64,000 bases of DNA from Arthrobacter sp. StoSoilB19 (GCF_019977275.1 NZ_AP024650.1:3596001-3660000), one strand, 5' to 3'; positions 17,872-27,686 are shown, counted from the stretch's first letter. Numbers and translations are program-made. The notes: generated by a model not told the origin, from the letters alone.

Positions 17872-20064
17872 ATGGATCCCTTGCACCTCCGTTCCGCCGG
17901 CACCAGCCTGGTGATCAGCTTCGACAGCGGAGAGGCCGAAGTCATCCACTGGGGCGCCGAGCTGGGCGCAGACCTGCCGGACCTGGCCATCCTCACGGCT
18001 GCGGTGCCGCCCTCGTCGATCGACGTCCGCGTTCCCGCGGGCCTCCTCCCCCAGGCTTCCTCGGCCTGGCGCGGGCGCCCGGCCCTGCGTGGCCACAGGA
18101 TCACGGACAGCGGCGCCGGCCGGGACTTCTCCTCCCGCCTCCGCGTCACCTCCGTCAGCACCGAAGGATCCTGCGCCACCATCGTGCAGGCCGACGGCGA
18201 CACGGGCCTGAGCGTCGCCACGTCCCTTGCGCTTCATGCGGGCGGCCTGCTGGAACTGCGCCACACCATCACCAATGAGGGAACCACGCCTTTCCAGGTG
18301 GACGAGCTGGCGACCGTCCTGCCCGTGGCACCGGACGCCGTCGAACTCCTTGACCTGACCGGGCGCTGGTGCCGCGAGCGGCATCCCCAGCGCCGCCCCA
18401 TCCAGCAGGGCACCTGGGTTCGCACCGGCCGGCACGGCCGCACCGGCCACGATTCCTCCCTGCTGTTCGCCGCCGGCACCAAGGGCTTCGGCAACCGGCA
18501 CGGCAGGGTGTGGGCCACCCACCTGGCCTGGAGCGGCAACCATGAACAGTTCGCCGACACCATCGGCGACGGCCGGACCATGATCGGCGGTTCCGAGCTG
18601 CTGGGTCCCGCCGAAGTCATCCTTGAACCAGGTGCCCGCTACACCACCCCCGCTTTGTTCGCCGCCTACTCCGACCACGGCCTGGACGGCATTACCGAAG
18701 CGTTCTACAGCTGGTTCCGCTCCCGTCCCCACCATGTCCTGCCCGCCGCGTCCACCGGCCTGCCCGCCGGCAAGCCGCGGCCCGTCGTCCTCAACGTCTG
18801 GGAGGCCGTCTACTTCAACCACAACCTGGACATCCTGACCGAACTGGCGGAATCGGCCGCCGACCTCGGCGTGGAGCGCTTCGTGCTCGACGACGGCTGG
18901 TTCCGCGGCCGCCGGGACGACCATGCAGGCCTGGGCGACTGGTACGTGGACGAAACCCTGTGGCCCAACGGCCTGGCCCCCCTCATCGACGCCGTCACCT
19001 CCCGCGGCATGGAGTTTGGGCTGTGGGTTGAACCGGAGATGGTCAACCTTGACTCGGACATCGCGCGCGCCCACCCTGACTGGATCGTGGGCCCGTCGGC
19101 GAAGGCACACAAGGACGGCGGCCGGCTGCCCCTGGAGTGGCGCAACCAGCACGTCATCGACCTGGTGAACCCGGACGCGTGGCAGTACATCTACGACCGG
19201 ATCGACGGGCTCCTGTCCGGCAACAACATCAGCTACCTGAAGTGGGACCAGAACCGCGACCTCGTGGAACACGGCCACGCCGGCGCCCCTTCCGTCCACG
19301 CGCAGACCCTCGCCGCGTACCGGTTGTTCGACGAGCTCCGCAAGGCACACCCCGGCGTGGAGATTGAAAGCTGCTCCTCCGGCGGCGCGCGCGTGGACCT
19401 GGGCATCCTGGAGCGGACCGACCGGATCTGGGCCTCGGACTGCAACGATGCGCTGGAACGGCAGACCATCCAGCGCTGGACCGGCGCGGTGGTCCCGCCC
19501 GAGCTGGTGGGCAGCCACATCGGCCCCACCACGTCGCACACCACCGCCCGCACGCACGACCTGTCCTTCCGGGCCATCACCGCCCTGTTCGGCCACTTTG
19601 GCATGGAATGGGACGTCCGGAGCGTCCAGGGCAAGGAGCGCGACGAACTTCGGCGCATCGTGGGCCTGTACAAGGAACACCGGGACCTGATCCACAGCGG
19701 CCGCCGGGTCCACGCGGACGTCGCCGATGATGCCTTCCTGCTGCACGGCGTGGTGGCGGACGGGTCCATCGCGGACAGCACGACGGCGGCCCTGTTCGCC
19801 GTCGTGGGCACGCGCACCTCTGCCGCGGAGCAGCCCGGACGCATGGGCCTCCCCGGCCTGGAGCCGGAGCGGAATTACCGGGTTGCGGTCCTCGCCCCCG
19901 TCCAGGAGGACGCCGACTACGCGCACACCTTCACCCAGGCGCAACCGCCGGCGTGGCTTGCCGGTGGAGCCGTGGCCAACGGCCGTTTCCTCGCGGAGGT
20001 AGGGCTGCCGATGCCGGTGCTGAACCCCGAGCATGCCCTGCTGCTGAAGGCGACGGCCCTCTAA
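17872..20064 (+). CDS. Alpha-galactosidase, GH36 family
   Basis: A 730-aa cytoplasmic glycoside hydrolase that releases galactose from alpha-galactosides. The N-terminal beta-sandwich is followed by the catalytic barrel. FVLDDGWFRGRRDDHAGLGDW, GLWVEPEMVNLDSD and the nucleophile motif LKWDQNRD (Asp459) are present, as are ESCSSGGARVDLGIL and the acid/base region SDCNDALERQ (Asp523). These are diagnostic of GH36 retaining alpha-galactosidases. The start at 17872 (MDPLHLRS) has a GAAAGAG site upstream; an earlier in-frame start at 17833 is less likely. No signal peptide, so the substrate must be imported, which fits the upstream ABC transporter. Confidence 0.93.
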   Translation: MDPLHLRSAGTSLVISFDSGEAEVIHWGAELGADLPDLAILTAAVPPSSIDVRVPAGLLPQASSAWRGRPALRGHRITDSGAGRDFSSRLRVTSVSTEGSCATIVQADGDTGLSVATSLALHAGGLLELRHTITNEGTTPFQVDELATVLPVAPDAVELLDLTGRWCRERHPQRRPIQQGTWVRTGRHGRTGHDSSLLFAAGTKGFGNRHGRVWATHLAWSGNHEQFADTIGDGRTMIGGSELLGPAEVILEPGARYTTPALFAAYSDHGLDGITEAFYSWFRSRPHHVLPAASTGLPAGKPRPVVLNVWEAVYFNHNLDILTELAESAADLGVERFVLDDGWFRGRRDDHAGLGDWYVDETLWPNGLAPLIDAVTSRGMEFGLWVEPEMVNLDSDIARAHPDWIVGPSAKAHKDGGRLPLEWRNQHVIDLVNPDAWQYIYDRIDGLLSGNNISYLKWDQNRDLVEHGHAGAPSVHAQTLAAYRLFDELRKAHPGVEIESCSSGGARVDLGILERTDRIWASDCNDALERQTIQRWTGAVVPPELVGSHIGPTTSHTTARTHDLSFRAITALFGHFGMEWDVRSVQGKERDELRRIVGLYKEHRDLIHSGRRVHADVADDAFLLHGVVADGSIADSTTAALFAVVGTRTSAAEQPGRMGLPGLEPERNYRVAVLAPVQEDADYAHTFTQAQPPAWLAGGAVANGRFLAEVGLPMPVLNPEHALLLKATAL

Positions 20065-20078
20065 ACAGCCATCGGACC

Positions 20079-20124
20079 CCCTGCCCGCCGCGCATCCGGA
20101 CGTAAGAATGCGCGGCGGGCAGGG
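20079..20124 (+). terminator. Hairpin terminator after alpha-galactosidase
   Basis: Perfect 17-bp arms CCCTGCCCGCCGCGCAT (20079-20095) and ATGCGCGGCGGGCAGGG (20108-20124) enclose a 12-nt loop. It closes the alpha-galactoside operon and separates it from aroQ. Confidence 0.85.
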
Positions 20125-20145
20125 CCAACCGATAGATTTGCAGGC

Positions 20146-20610
20146 ATGACTGAAGCCTCCTCCACTGTCGAAGCCGGCCGCGGCACCATCCTGGTCATCA
20201 ATGGCCCCAACCTGAACCTGCTGGGTACGCGGGAGCCGGAGAAGTACGGCACCTCCACCCTTGCCGATGTGGAGCGGCTGGCCGCTTCCGCCGGAGAGCG
20301 GCACGGTTTCGCAGTGGAGTGCGTCCAGTCCAACCACGAAGGCGTCCTGCTGGACACCATCCACGCCGCCCGGGGCACCGCGGTGGGCATTGTCCTGAAC
20401 GCCGGCGCCTTCACGCACACGTCCGTGGCTCTTCGTGACGCCCTGGCCGCCGTGCAGGTGCCCACCGTCGAGGTGCACATCACCAACGTGCACCAGCGCG
20501 AGGAATTCCGGCACCACTCCTACCTGTCGCCGGTCTGCGCGGCGGTGATCGTTGGTGCCGGGGTGTTCGGCTACAAACTTGCCATCGACTACCTGGCCGA
20601 GGTCCTGTAG
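20146..20610 (+). CDS. aroQ: 3-dehydroquinate dehydratase, type II
   Basis: A 154-aa shikimate-pathway enzyme converting 3-dehydroquinate to 3-dehydroshikimate. The family signature [21 protein letters not shown] includes the catalytic tyrosine (Y34) on the flexible lid. [22 protein letters not shown] (with the catalytic histidine) and [18 protein letters not shown] follow. It stands alone between the galactoside operon terminator and the convergent marP; other aro genes are not in the window. Confidence 0.96.
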   Translation: MTEASSTVEAGRGTILVINGPNLNLLGTREPEKYGTSTLADVERLAASAGERHGFAVECVQSNHEGVLLDTIHAARGTAVGIVLNAGAFTHTSVALRDALAAVQVPTVEVHITNVHQREEFRHHSYLSPVCAAVIVGAGVFGYKLAIDYLAEVL

Positions 20611-20620
20611 CCGGGAGCCG

Positions 20621-21805
20621 CTACTTCTGGATGCACTGCCCGGAGGAGACGGGTGTGGACAATGCGGGTGCCTGCTCCGCGACCGGGTCAAGATCGTTCA
20701 TGGTGATGGCGAACCCCACCTCGGCGTCAGAGGTTGCCTTGGCAAAGACCACCCCGGCCACCTGGCCGTCAGTGGTCAGCAGCGGGCCGCCCGAGTTTCC
20801 CGGCTGCACGTCCCCGGCAAGGCGGTAGATGTCCTCCGGGGACGGGTTGTTCCCGTAGATGTCCGGGACCAGGACCGTGGCAATGTCCTGCACGGTGGCG
20901 GGCTTGGACTGGAAAGGCCCGCCGTGCGGGTACCCGGCGAACGCGGCCTGGCTGCCGCCGGGCAGGTCGCGGCTCAGCGGCAGCGGCCGGGACGGCAGGT
21001 TGTCCACCGCCAGGACCGCCAGATCCCGCTTGGTGTCGAAGTAGACCACGCGGCCGGGCATCGCACCGCCGTCGGGCATCTCCACTACCGGCTGCGACAC
21101 GCCCGCAACGACGTGGGCGTTGGTCACCACGCGGTCCGGGGAAACCACGAAGCCGCTGCCGGTCTGGTTCTGGCCGCATTCGTAGGCAGTGCCGGCGATC
21201 CTCAGGACGGACTGCGCCGCTTTGTTCAGCGCCGGAGTGTTGGTGCTGGTGTTGGGCACCTGGACCGCCTGGCCCTGGTCCAGCCCTTCGATCAACGTGG
21301 GAATGCCGTTGCCGATCACGGTGGACCGCAGCTGCGCCATGGTGGCCTTGACGGGGGTGGGGGTGAGCCCGTCGATGAAGCGGATCACCTTGGACTCGGC
21401 CAGCTGCCGGGACACGAAAGGCACGCCCAGGGAGCTGACGCTGAACGCCAGCATGGACATGACCAGCGCGGAGACCACCAGGTTCAGCGCCCCGCCCACC
21501 AGCCGGTCCACCGCCCGCAAGGGACGGATCCGCACCACGCCGCGCAGTTGCCGCCCGGCCATGGTGCCCAGGCCATGTCCCACGGCCATCAGCACGACGG
21601 CGGCGGCGATGATGGCGGTAAGCCTCCACCCGGAGTCCTCGACAAAGGTGCTGACGAGGGGGACGGCAAAGAATGCGGCGATGGCACCGGCAGCAAACCC
21701 GGCGAGGCCGCCGACAGTGACCAGGAACCCGTTGCGGAGGCCATAGATCAGGTATGACAGCAGCGCCAGGATCAGGACGATGTCCAGGACAGTCAGGCCG
21801 ACCAC
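20621..21805 (-). CDS. MarP-like membrane serine protease (CvpA domain + S1 protease)
   Basis: A 394-aa protein with an N-terminal CvpA/colicin V production-like membrane domain (four helices within residues 5-125) followed by an extracytoplasmic chymotrypsin-like protease. The catalytic triad is visible: His231 in VVTNAHVV, Asp261 in TKRDLAVL and Ser338 in GNSGGPL. Cys210 and a cysteine near the C-terminus (SGQCIQK) could form the regulatory disulfide known in mycobacterial MarP, which is required for acid and oxidative stress resistance. It is divergent from crp and convergent with aroQ. Confidence 0.92.
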   Translation of the reverse strand: MVGLTVLDIVLILALLSYLIYGLRNGFLVTVGGLAGFAAGAIAAFFAVPLVSTFVEDSGWRLTAIIAAAVVLMAVGHGLGTMAGRQLRGVVRIRPLRAVDRLVGGALNLVVSALVMSMLAFSVSSLGVPFVSRQLAESKVIRFIDGLTPTPVKATMAQLRSTVIGNGIPTLIEGLDQGQAVQVPNTSTNTPALNKAAQSVLRIAGTAYECGQNQTGSGFVVSPDRVVTNAHVVAGVSQPVVEMPDGGAMPGRVVYFDTKRDLAVLAVDNLPSRPLPLSRDLPGGSQAAFAGYPHGGPFQSKPATVQDIATVLVPDIYGNNPSPEDIYRLAGDVQPGNSGGPLLTTDGQVAGVVFAKATSDAEVGFAITMNDLDPVAEQAPALSTPVSSGQCIQK

Positions 21806-22000
21806 AAAGGCTCCTTATTTACAGTTGAACCCCCATTCTAGTGGCGGACGCTGACAATCTTCTGTGGCGTGCACCGCCCTCCGGCAGACCTGCATTCGGC
21901 TGCCCGCAGGCGTTTCGGCTGCCAAGTTCGTCACAGAACGTTGAAAATTCTGAAACAATGGCACAAGCGCCACAGCCGATACTTTTACTCAGGAGATTTC

Positions 22001-22678
22001 ATGGACATCGAGGTACTGCGCCGAGCACCCCTTTTCGCCACGCTCGACGACGACGCATTCCGGCTGCTGACGGACGAGCTCACCGAGGTGGACCTGTCCC
22101 GCGGCGCTTCGGTGTTCCGCGAAGGTGACCAGGGTGACCAGCTGTACTTCATCGTCTCCGGCAAGGTAAAGCTTGGCCGCACCTCGCCCGACGGCCGTGA
22201 ATCGCTCCTGGCCATCCTCGGCCCGGGCGAGCTCTTTGGTGAGATGGCGCTGTTCGACCCCAGCCCCCGCACCGCCACCGCCACCGCGGTCTCCGAAACC
22301 CGGCTGGCCGGGCTGAAGAACGAGAGCCTGAACGCCCTGCTGCGCACCCGCCCGGAGGTTTCGGCCCAGCTGCTGCAGGCCCTGGCCCGCCGCCTGCGCC
22401 GCACCAACGACTCCCTCTCGGACCTTGTGTTCTCCGACGTCCCCGGCCGCGTGGCAAAGGCGCTGCTGGACCTGGCGGACCGCTTCGGCCGGCCGGCTAC
22501 CGACGGCGTCCTGGTGGCCCACGAGCTCACGCAGGAAGAACTGGCGCAGCTGGTGGGCGCCTCCCGCGAAACGGTCAACAAGGCCCTGGCCGAGTTCGTC
22601 CAGCGCGGCTGGCTGCGCCTCGAAGCCCGCGCGGTGGTCATCCTGGACATGCAGCGCCTCCGCCAGCGCTCCCGCTAG
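22001..22678 (+). CDS. crp: Crp/Fnr-family regulator (GlxR-like)
   Basis: A 225-aa cAMP-receptor-type global regulator. The N-terminal cyclic-nucleotide-binding barrel includes FREGDQGDQLYFIVSGKVKL and GPGELFGEMALFDPSPRTATATA, which contains the GELFGEMAL...RTATA phosphate-binding cassette. The C-terminal winged helix reads HELTQEELAQLVGASRETVNKALAEFVQRGWL. The ATG at 22001 is preceded by AGGAGA. It closely resembles actinobacterial GlxR/Crp proteins that control carbon metabolism, so it may act on the sugar islands and acs around it. Confidence 0.95.
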   Translation: MDIEVLRRAPLFATLDDDAFRLLTDELTEVDLSRGASVFREGDQGDQLYFIVSGKVKLGRTSPDGRESLLAILGPGELFGEMALFDPSPRTATATAVSETRLAGLKNESLNALLRTRPEVSAQLLQALARRLRRTNDSLSDLVFSDVPGRVAKALLDLADRFGRPATDGVLVAHELTQEELAQLVGASRETVNKALAEFVQRGWLRLEARAVVILDMQRLRQRSR

Positions 22679-22733
22679 GACCAACAAAAACCAGAACCAA
22701 GAAATACCAAGCCCAACAAAAACCAGGCCCAAC

Positions 22734-22765
22734 AGGAAAGGCCGCCCCTCGGGGCGGCCTTTCCT
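22734..22765. terminator. Bidirectional terminator between crp and the arabinofuranosidase gene
   Basis: Perfect 15-bp arms AGGAAAGGCCGCCCC and GGGGCGGCCTTTCCT around a 2-nt TC. It serves the convergent crp and GH51 genes. It is flanked by short direct repeats, CCAACAAAAACCAG at 22681 and 22713 and TGCCTGACCTTTTG at 22777 and 22791. Confidence 0.88.
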
Positions 22766-22809
22766 GTGCCTGACCTTTTGTGCCTGACCTTTTGTGCCTG
22801 GAACGTGGG

Positions 22810-24348
22810 TCAGTTCTTCGCCACGTCCAGTTCCACCACAGCCCACGACAGGGCGGGAAGTCCCAGCCGGAGCTCAGATCCGGTTGCCTTGGCTCCCTCA
22901 AGCGGCTTCAGGCCCACCCGGTCGGGTTTTTCCTGGTTGTTGATGGTGAAGCGGTCGCCGCCTTCCGGGATCTCGAGCACCTCCGCCCTGACCACCCGCC
23001 GTGCGTCGAAGCCCCGCAGGCTGACCTCCACGTCCGCGGCCTCTTCCAGGCCGCGGTTGGCCAGGAACAGGGCCACGCGGCCGGTTTCCTCGTTCCAGGT
23101 GGCGCTGACATCCACCAGGTCCGTGTCACCAAACCGGCTGTTGGCGTACTGGTCCGAGTCCACGGACAACCGCAGGATCTGGCCCTTGGCCAGCTCTGCC
23201 ATCCGGGCGAACGGGTGGAAGATGGTCTGGCGCCAGGCCGGGCCGTTCTCCTCGCTGAAGATCGGGGCGATGACGTTGACCAGCTGCGCCTGGTTGGCGA
23301 TTTTGACGCGGTCGCCGTGGCGGAGCAGCGAGTTCAGCAGGGTTCCCACCACCACGGCATCCGTCACGTTGTACTTGTCCTCGATAAGCCGGGGGTGCTC
23401 GCGCCAGCCGGCCTTGGCGACGTTGCGCAGCTGGTCCTCGGTGTCCCGGCCGCGCTGGTACCAGACATTCCATTCGTCGAAGGAAAGGTTGATGTGTTTC
23501 TTGTGCTTTCCCTTCGCCCGGACGGCGTCGGCGGTTGCGATGACTGACTCGATGAAATAGTCGGTGTCGACTGCGCTGGCGAGGAAGCTGCCCACGTCGC
23601 CGTCGTGCTCCTGGTAGTAGGCGTGGAGGGAGACGTAGTCCACCTCGTCGTAGGCATGGGTCAGGACAGTCTGCTCCCAGGCGCCGAAGGTGGGCATGCC
23701 GGAGTTGGAACTTCCGCAGGCCACCAGTTCAATGTCCGGGTCCACGAAACGCATGGCCTTGGCGGCTTCCTGGGCCAGACGGCCGTATTCCTCTGCGGTC
23801 TTGTGGCCGATCTGCCACGGCCCGTCCATCTCGTTGCCCAGGCACCAGAGCTTGATGTTGAACGGATCCTTGTGGCCGTTCTTCGCGCGGAGGTCGGACC
23901 AGTAGCTGCCGCCGGGGTGGTTGGCGTACTCGACGATCTCGCGGGCCGCGTCCACTCCCCCGGTGCCCAGGTTGATGGCTTCCATGATTTCTGTGCCGGC
24001 CTGGCGGGACCAGTCCACGAATTCGTGGAGGCCGAACGCATTGGTCTCCACGGTGTGCCAGGCGCCGTCCAGCCGGCGGGGCCGGTTTTCGCGGGGGCCG
24101 ATGCCGTCTTCCCAGTTGTAGCCGGAGACGAAGTTGCCGCCCGGGTAGCGGATGACGGTGGCGCCGAGTTCCTTGACGAGTTTGAGGACGTCCTGCCGGA
24201 AGCCGTTTTCATCCGCTTCAGGGTGGCCCGGTTCGTAGATGCCGGTGTAGACGCAGCGGCCCATGTGCTCCACGAAGGAGCCAAAGAGGCGTCGGGGGAC
24301 TTCGCCGATGGTGAAGTCGCGGTCGAGGGTGATCCGTGCGCGGGACAT
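22810..24348 (-). CDS. abfA: Alpha-L-arabinofuranosidase, GH51 family
   Basis: A 512-aa glycosidase that removes arabinofuranosyl residues from arabino-oligosaccharides. GH51 hallmarks are RLFGSFVEHMGRCVYTGIYEP at the N-terminus, RYPGGNFVSGYNWEDGIGP, the acid/base Glu173 in WCLGNEMDGPW and the nucleophile Glu292 in SFDEWNVWY. The ATG at 24348 is 9 nt after AAGGAG; the upstream ATG at 24357 directly abuts that site. No signal peptide, so it acts on imported oligosaccharides. It is last in a leftward operon behind a binding protein and two permeases. Confidence 0.95.
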   Translation of the reverse strand: MSRARITLDRDFTIGEVPRRLFGSFVEHMGRCVYTGIYEPGHPEADENGFRQDVLKLVKELGATVIRYPGGNFVSGYNWEDGIGPRENRPRRLDGAWHTVETNAFGLHEFVDWSRQAGTEIMEAINLGTGGVDAAREIVEYANHPGGSYWSDLRAKNGHKDPFNIKLWCLGNEMDGPWQIGHKTAEEYGRLAQEAAKAMRFVDPDIELVACGSSNSGMPTFGAWEQTVLTHAYDEVDYVSLHAYYQEHDGDVGSFLASAVDTDYFIESVIATADAVRAKGKHKKHINLSFDEWNVWYQRGRDTEDQLRNVAKAGWREHPRLIEDKYNVTDAVVVGTLLNSLLRHGDRVKIANQAQLVNVIAPIFSEENGPAWRQTIFHPFARMAELAKGQILRLSVDSDQYANSRFGDTDLVDVSATWNEETGRVALFLANRGLEEAADVEVSLRGFDARRVVRAEVLEIPEGGDRFTINNQEKPDRVGLKPLEGAKATGSELRLGLPALSWAVVELDVAKN

Positions 24349-24413
24349 GTGAGACATCTCCTTGGTTGTGGTTGGTTCGCAGGTGTGGGTCTGGATGGGC
24401 GGAAGGTGCCGGC

Positions 24414-25310
24414 TCAGGTTCCGGCGAGGCCCGTCGTCGCGACGCCCTTGATGATCTGGCGCTGGAAGAAAAGGAACACGAGGATGAGCGGCAGCGCCGC
24501 GAGCAGGGCGGACGCCATGTTCTGCGCGTACTGGATGCCGTAGGCGCTCTTGATGGTTTGCAGGCCCACCGGGAGGGTGAGCAGCGAGGCGTCGTTGGTG
24601 GCGATGAACGGCCACAGGAAGTTGTTCCATGCGCCGATGAACACAAAGATGGCGACGGCGGCCAGGATGGGCCGGGACAACGGCAGGATGATCTGGGTGA
24701 AGATCCTCATGCGGCTGGCACCGTCCATCACCGCGGCCTCCTCAAGTTCGCGGGGAATCTGGTCGAAGAACTTCTTGAGTACGAACACCATGGCCGGGTG
24801 GATGACCTGGGGCAGGATGATGGCCCATGAGGTGTCCACCATGTGCAGGGCGAGCATCTGGTAGAAGAGCGGAATGATCAGGACCGGCGGCGGGACGATG
24901 ATGGAGGCGATGATCACCGTCATCAGCACCTTCTTGCCCTTGAAGTCGATCCGGGACAGGGCGTAGGCCACGAGCGCCGAGATCACCAGGGTGATGGCCG
25001 TGATGGCGGCCGAAGTATAGAGGGAATTCCACGTCCAAAGCGGGATGTTTCCGTCCTGGAAGACCTTGACGAATGCGTCGGCAGTAAAGCCCGACGGCGG
25101 CAGCCAGCTGACCTTCGGAGCTGCGGCATCCGTCTCGCTCTTGAAGGCGGTGGCGGTGGCCCAGGCGAACGGGACCAGCCACAGGACCGCGATGGCCGCG
25201 GCCACCACCAGGGTGGCGATCTTGCCCGGGGTCATCGTCTTGCGGGGCTGGCGGGTTTCCTGGCTGGTGTTGGTGCCCGGCCGGGGCCGGCTGATGGTCT
25301 GGGTTGCCAT
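24414..25310 (-). CDS. Carbohydrate ABC transporter permease (MalG/AraQ type)
   Basis: A 298-aa permease with six hydrophobic segments and the EAA loop LEEAAVMDGASRMRIFTQIILP. The first helix is IATLVVAAAIAVLWLVPFAWATATAF. It lies 2 bp after the other permease of the same transporter and about 65 bp before the arabinofuranosidase. The likely cargo is an arabinose-containing oligosaccharide, inferred from the GH51 neighbour. Confidence 0.93.
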   Translation of the reverse strand: MATQTISRPRPGTNTSQETRQPRKTMTPGKIATLVVAAAIAVLWLVPFAWATATAFKSETDAAAPKVSWLPPSGFTADAFVKVFQDGNIPLWTWNSLYTSAAITAITLVISALVAYALSRIDFKGKKVLMTVIIASIIVPPPVLIIPLFYQMLALHMVDTSWAIILPQVIHPAMVFVLKKFFDQIPRELEEAAVMDGASRMRIFTQIILPLSRPILAAVAIFVFIGAWNNFLWPFIATNDASLLTLPVGLQTIKSAYGIQYAQNMASALLAALPLILVFLFFQRQIIKGVATTGLAGT

Positions 25311-25312
25311 GG

Positions 25313-26215
25313 TTATGCACTCCTGCGGCGGGTGATGACGAACTGCATGACCGAGACGACCACGATCAGTCCGAAGAAGATGTAGGAGATGGCTGCGGAA
25401 TAGCCCAGCCGGTAGCCGGTGAACCCGGTTTCGAAGATGTACTGCACCACCGGCCTGGTGGACCCTCCGGGCCCGCCGGCGGTCATCTGGTACACCTGGT
25501 CGAAGATCTTGAGCGAGGCAAGGACCTGGAGGAGCACGATCATCACGGTGGTGGGGCCCAGTTGCGGCAAGGTGATCGAGAAGAGCTGGCGCCAGGCTCC
25601 GGCGCCGTCGAGGGATGCCGCCTCATAGTGCTGCTGCGGGATGTTCTGCATGGCCGCCAGGTACAGCAGGAAGTTGAACCCCACCGTCCACCACAGCGTG
25701 GCAATGACGATGGCCCACATGGCCACGTTGGGGTCGTTGAGCCAGGCGACTTTGGGGATGCCGATCCTGGACAGGGAATCGTTGATGAGGCCCAGCTGCG
25801 GGTTGTACATCCAGCTGAAGAACAGCGAAACGACGGTGGACGCGAGCAGGTACGGGGCAAAGTAGGACAGCCGCCACAGCCACTGCGCCGGCAGGCCGGC
25901 GTTGAGCAGTGCCGCCATCACCAAAGCGACCAGCACCAGCGGGACCGTGCTGATGACGGTGAAGTAGAGGGTGTTGCCGAGCGAACGCCACATGTCGGCA
26001 TCGGCGAAGGCTTCGGCGTAGTTCGCGAAACCGATCACGCTGTCGTTGGCTCCGGTAAGGGACTTGCCGGTGAGGCTCATATAGATGCCGTAAAGAACCG
26101 GCCACACCAGGAAGACGACGAAGAAAGCCAGGAAGGGCGCCGCAAACCCCCAACCGCTGAGGTTGCTCCTGGCGAGGCTCCCGGTCCTGCGCCGGGCTGC
26201 TGGTGAAGAACTCAT
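25313..26215 (-). CDS. Carbohydrate ABC transporter permease (MalF/AraP type)
   Basis: A 300-aa permease starting at ATG 26215 (MSSSPAARRRTGSLARSNLSGW), chosen because AAGGAGT sits just upstream; an open frame extends to 26299 but would overlap the binding protein. The EAA loop is YEAASLDGAGAWRQLFSITLP, and AAPFLAFFVVFLVWPVLYGIYMSL forms the first helix. With the next gene it completes the membrane pore; no ATPase gene accompanies it. Confidence 0.93.
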   Translation of the reverse strand: MSSSPAARRRTGSLARSNLSGWGFAAPFLAFFVVFLVWPVLYGIYMSLTGKSLTGANDSVIGFANYAEAFADADMWRSLGNTLYFTVISTVPLVLVALVMAALLNAGLPAQWLWRLSYFAPYLLASTVVSLFFSWMYNPQLGLINDSLSRIGIPKVAWLNDPNVAMWAIVIATLWWTVGFNFLLYLAAMQNIPQQHYEAASLDGAGAWRQLFSITLPQLGPTTVMIVLLQVLASLKIFDQVYQMTAGGPGGSTRPVVQYIFETGFTGYRLGYSAAISYIFFGLIVVVSVMQFVITRRRSA

Positions 26216-26241
26216 GAAGGACTCCTTTGTCGCTCGGGCGG

Positions 26242-27576
26242 TTAGACCGGATTTGGCCGGGAAAGAAGGGTGTTGGTGCGCTTTTCGAAGGCGTCCCATC
26301 CGGCCGCTGCCTTGTCGCGGCCTAGGAGGACGTTTTGGACGTTTTCGGCAAAGTAGGTCTGCCAGTCGGAACCGGAGCCGCTGAACCAGGCTTCGGGATC
26401 GTAGGCAATGACGTCCGCGGCGTTGGCGTAATGCACCTGCGGTGTGAGGGCCTTATACGCCTGGGACTGGACCACGGGCTGGTAGGCGGGGATGTGTCCT
26501 GCCTCCGCCCAGGACAGCGATCCTTTGAGGATGTCGCTGACGAACTTGTAGACATCGCGCCGCTTCGTATCGTCCACGTTCAATTGCCGTGGCAGGACGA
26601 AGGAATGCGAGTCCGCGTACGCGGCCGGGGTGCCAAAGAGCGTGGGGATCGTTGCAGCGTCCACCGGGAGGCCTGCCTTCTTCATGGTCGGCAGTTCCCA
26701 GACGCCGCTGAACAGCATGCCCGAGCCGCCGCGGGCGAATTCCGCGATGCCGGTGCTGATGTCGCCGCTCTTTGCCGCAATGGTGTCGTCGAAAAGCGAT
26801 GCCATGAATTCCAGCGACTCAATGGCGGCGTCCCGGTCAACCTTCATCGGCTGGCCCGGCGTCAGCGTCATGTCCGCGCCGTGCTGCTTGTAGAGCGTGT
26901 AGAACAGCCGCCACATCTGGGATCCGCTGCCGAGGTAGCCAAAGGACAACCCGTGGGCCTGCGTGACCTTCTGCATTTCCTTGGCCATGGCCATGAACCC
27001 CTGCGGGGACGTGACCTCCTGCAGCTGCCCGTTACCACCCAGGACGCCGGCCTTGCGGGCAATGTCCGTGTTGTAGAACATGATGAACGGGTGCGAATCC
27101 AGGGCGATGGAAAACACCTTGCCGTCCTGCTGGCTCTTCTGCCAGATCCGCGGGGCAAAGTCGGCGCCGGTGACGCCGTGCTCTGCCAGCAGCGAGAGGT
27201 CCCAGGGCTCAATCAGGCCGCCCGGGGCGTAGCCCGGGACACGGCTGGCGTGCATGATGGCCAACTCCGGCGGCCGGCCGCCAGCCGAGGCCATGGCGAG
27301 CTTGGTGTAGTAGGGCGGGCCCCACGCAAGGACGGTCGGGTGCACCTTGAACCCGGGGTTGGCTTCGTTCGCCTTGTTGATCATGGCCTGCATCTTGATG
27401 CCGTCGCCGCCGGACAACAGATGCCAGAACTGGATGTCCCTGGCGGCCGCTGCGGAGGCATTCCCACCGCACCCTGCCAGGGCCGCCGCAGCAATGACGC
27501 TGCCCATTGCTGCGGTTCCCGACAACAGCTGCCGTCTCGACAGCTGCCTGCCTGCGAAAAAATCAAACTGCTTCAC
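26242..27576 (-). CDS. Sugar ABC transporter substrate-binding lipoprotein (possible Tat export)
   Basis: A 444-aa extracellular solute-binding protein. The signal peptide contains a twin-arginine-like SRRQLLSG at residues 13-20, a hydrophobic stretch and the lipobox LAGC with Cys36. The remainder, for example FWHLLSGGDGIKMQAMINKANEANPGF and MHASRVPGYAPGGLIEPWD, fits family 1 binding proteins. Arginine spacing suggests a Tat lipoprotein, but a Sec route cannot be excluded. It is the first structural gene of the arabinoside operon, downstream of a palindromic operator. Confidence 0.92.
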   Translation of the reverse strand: MKQFDFFAGRQLSRRQLLSGTAAMGSVIAAAALAGCGGNASAAAARDIQFWHLLSGGDGIKMQAMINKANEANPGFKVHPTVLAWGPPYYTKLAMASAGGRPPELAIMHASRVPGYAPGGLIEPWDLSLLAEHGVTGADFAPRIWQKSQQDGKVFSIALDSHPFIMFYNTDIARKAGVLGGNGQLQEVTSPQGFMAMAKEMQKVTQAHGLSFGYLGSGSQMWRLFYTLYKQHGADMTLTPGQPMKVDRDAAIESLEFMASLFDDTIAAKSGDISTGIAEFARGGSGMLFSGVWELPTMKKAGLPVDAATIPTLFGTPAAYADSHSFVLPRQLNVDDTKRRDVYKFVSDILKGSLSWAEAGHIPAYQPVVQSQAYKALTPQVHYANAADVIAYDPEAWFSGSGSDWQTYFAENVQNVLLGRDKAAAGWDAFEKRTNTLLSRPNPV

Positions 27577-27686
27577 CCGTCACTCCTTTGGATGGGTCCG
27601 CTGAAAGTCATTCCCGCGCCACAAACCGTTGCTGCCGCATGCTGGGCAGCCATGCCCCGCGGGGCCCCCGGTGTGACGCACGCCTC

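Noticed and set aside
17587..20691. 1034-codon open frame antisense to the alpha-galactosidase
   Set aside because: A shadow of the GH36 and aroQ genes; composition is Gly/Val/Gln/His-rich as expected for such frames.
22681..22804. Short repeats near the crp terminator considered as a CRISPR or IS end
   Set aside because: Only two copies each of 14-bp repeats without spacers; best explained as duplication beside a terminator.
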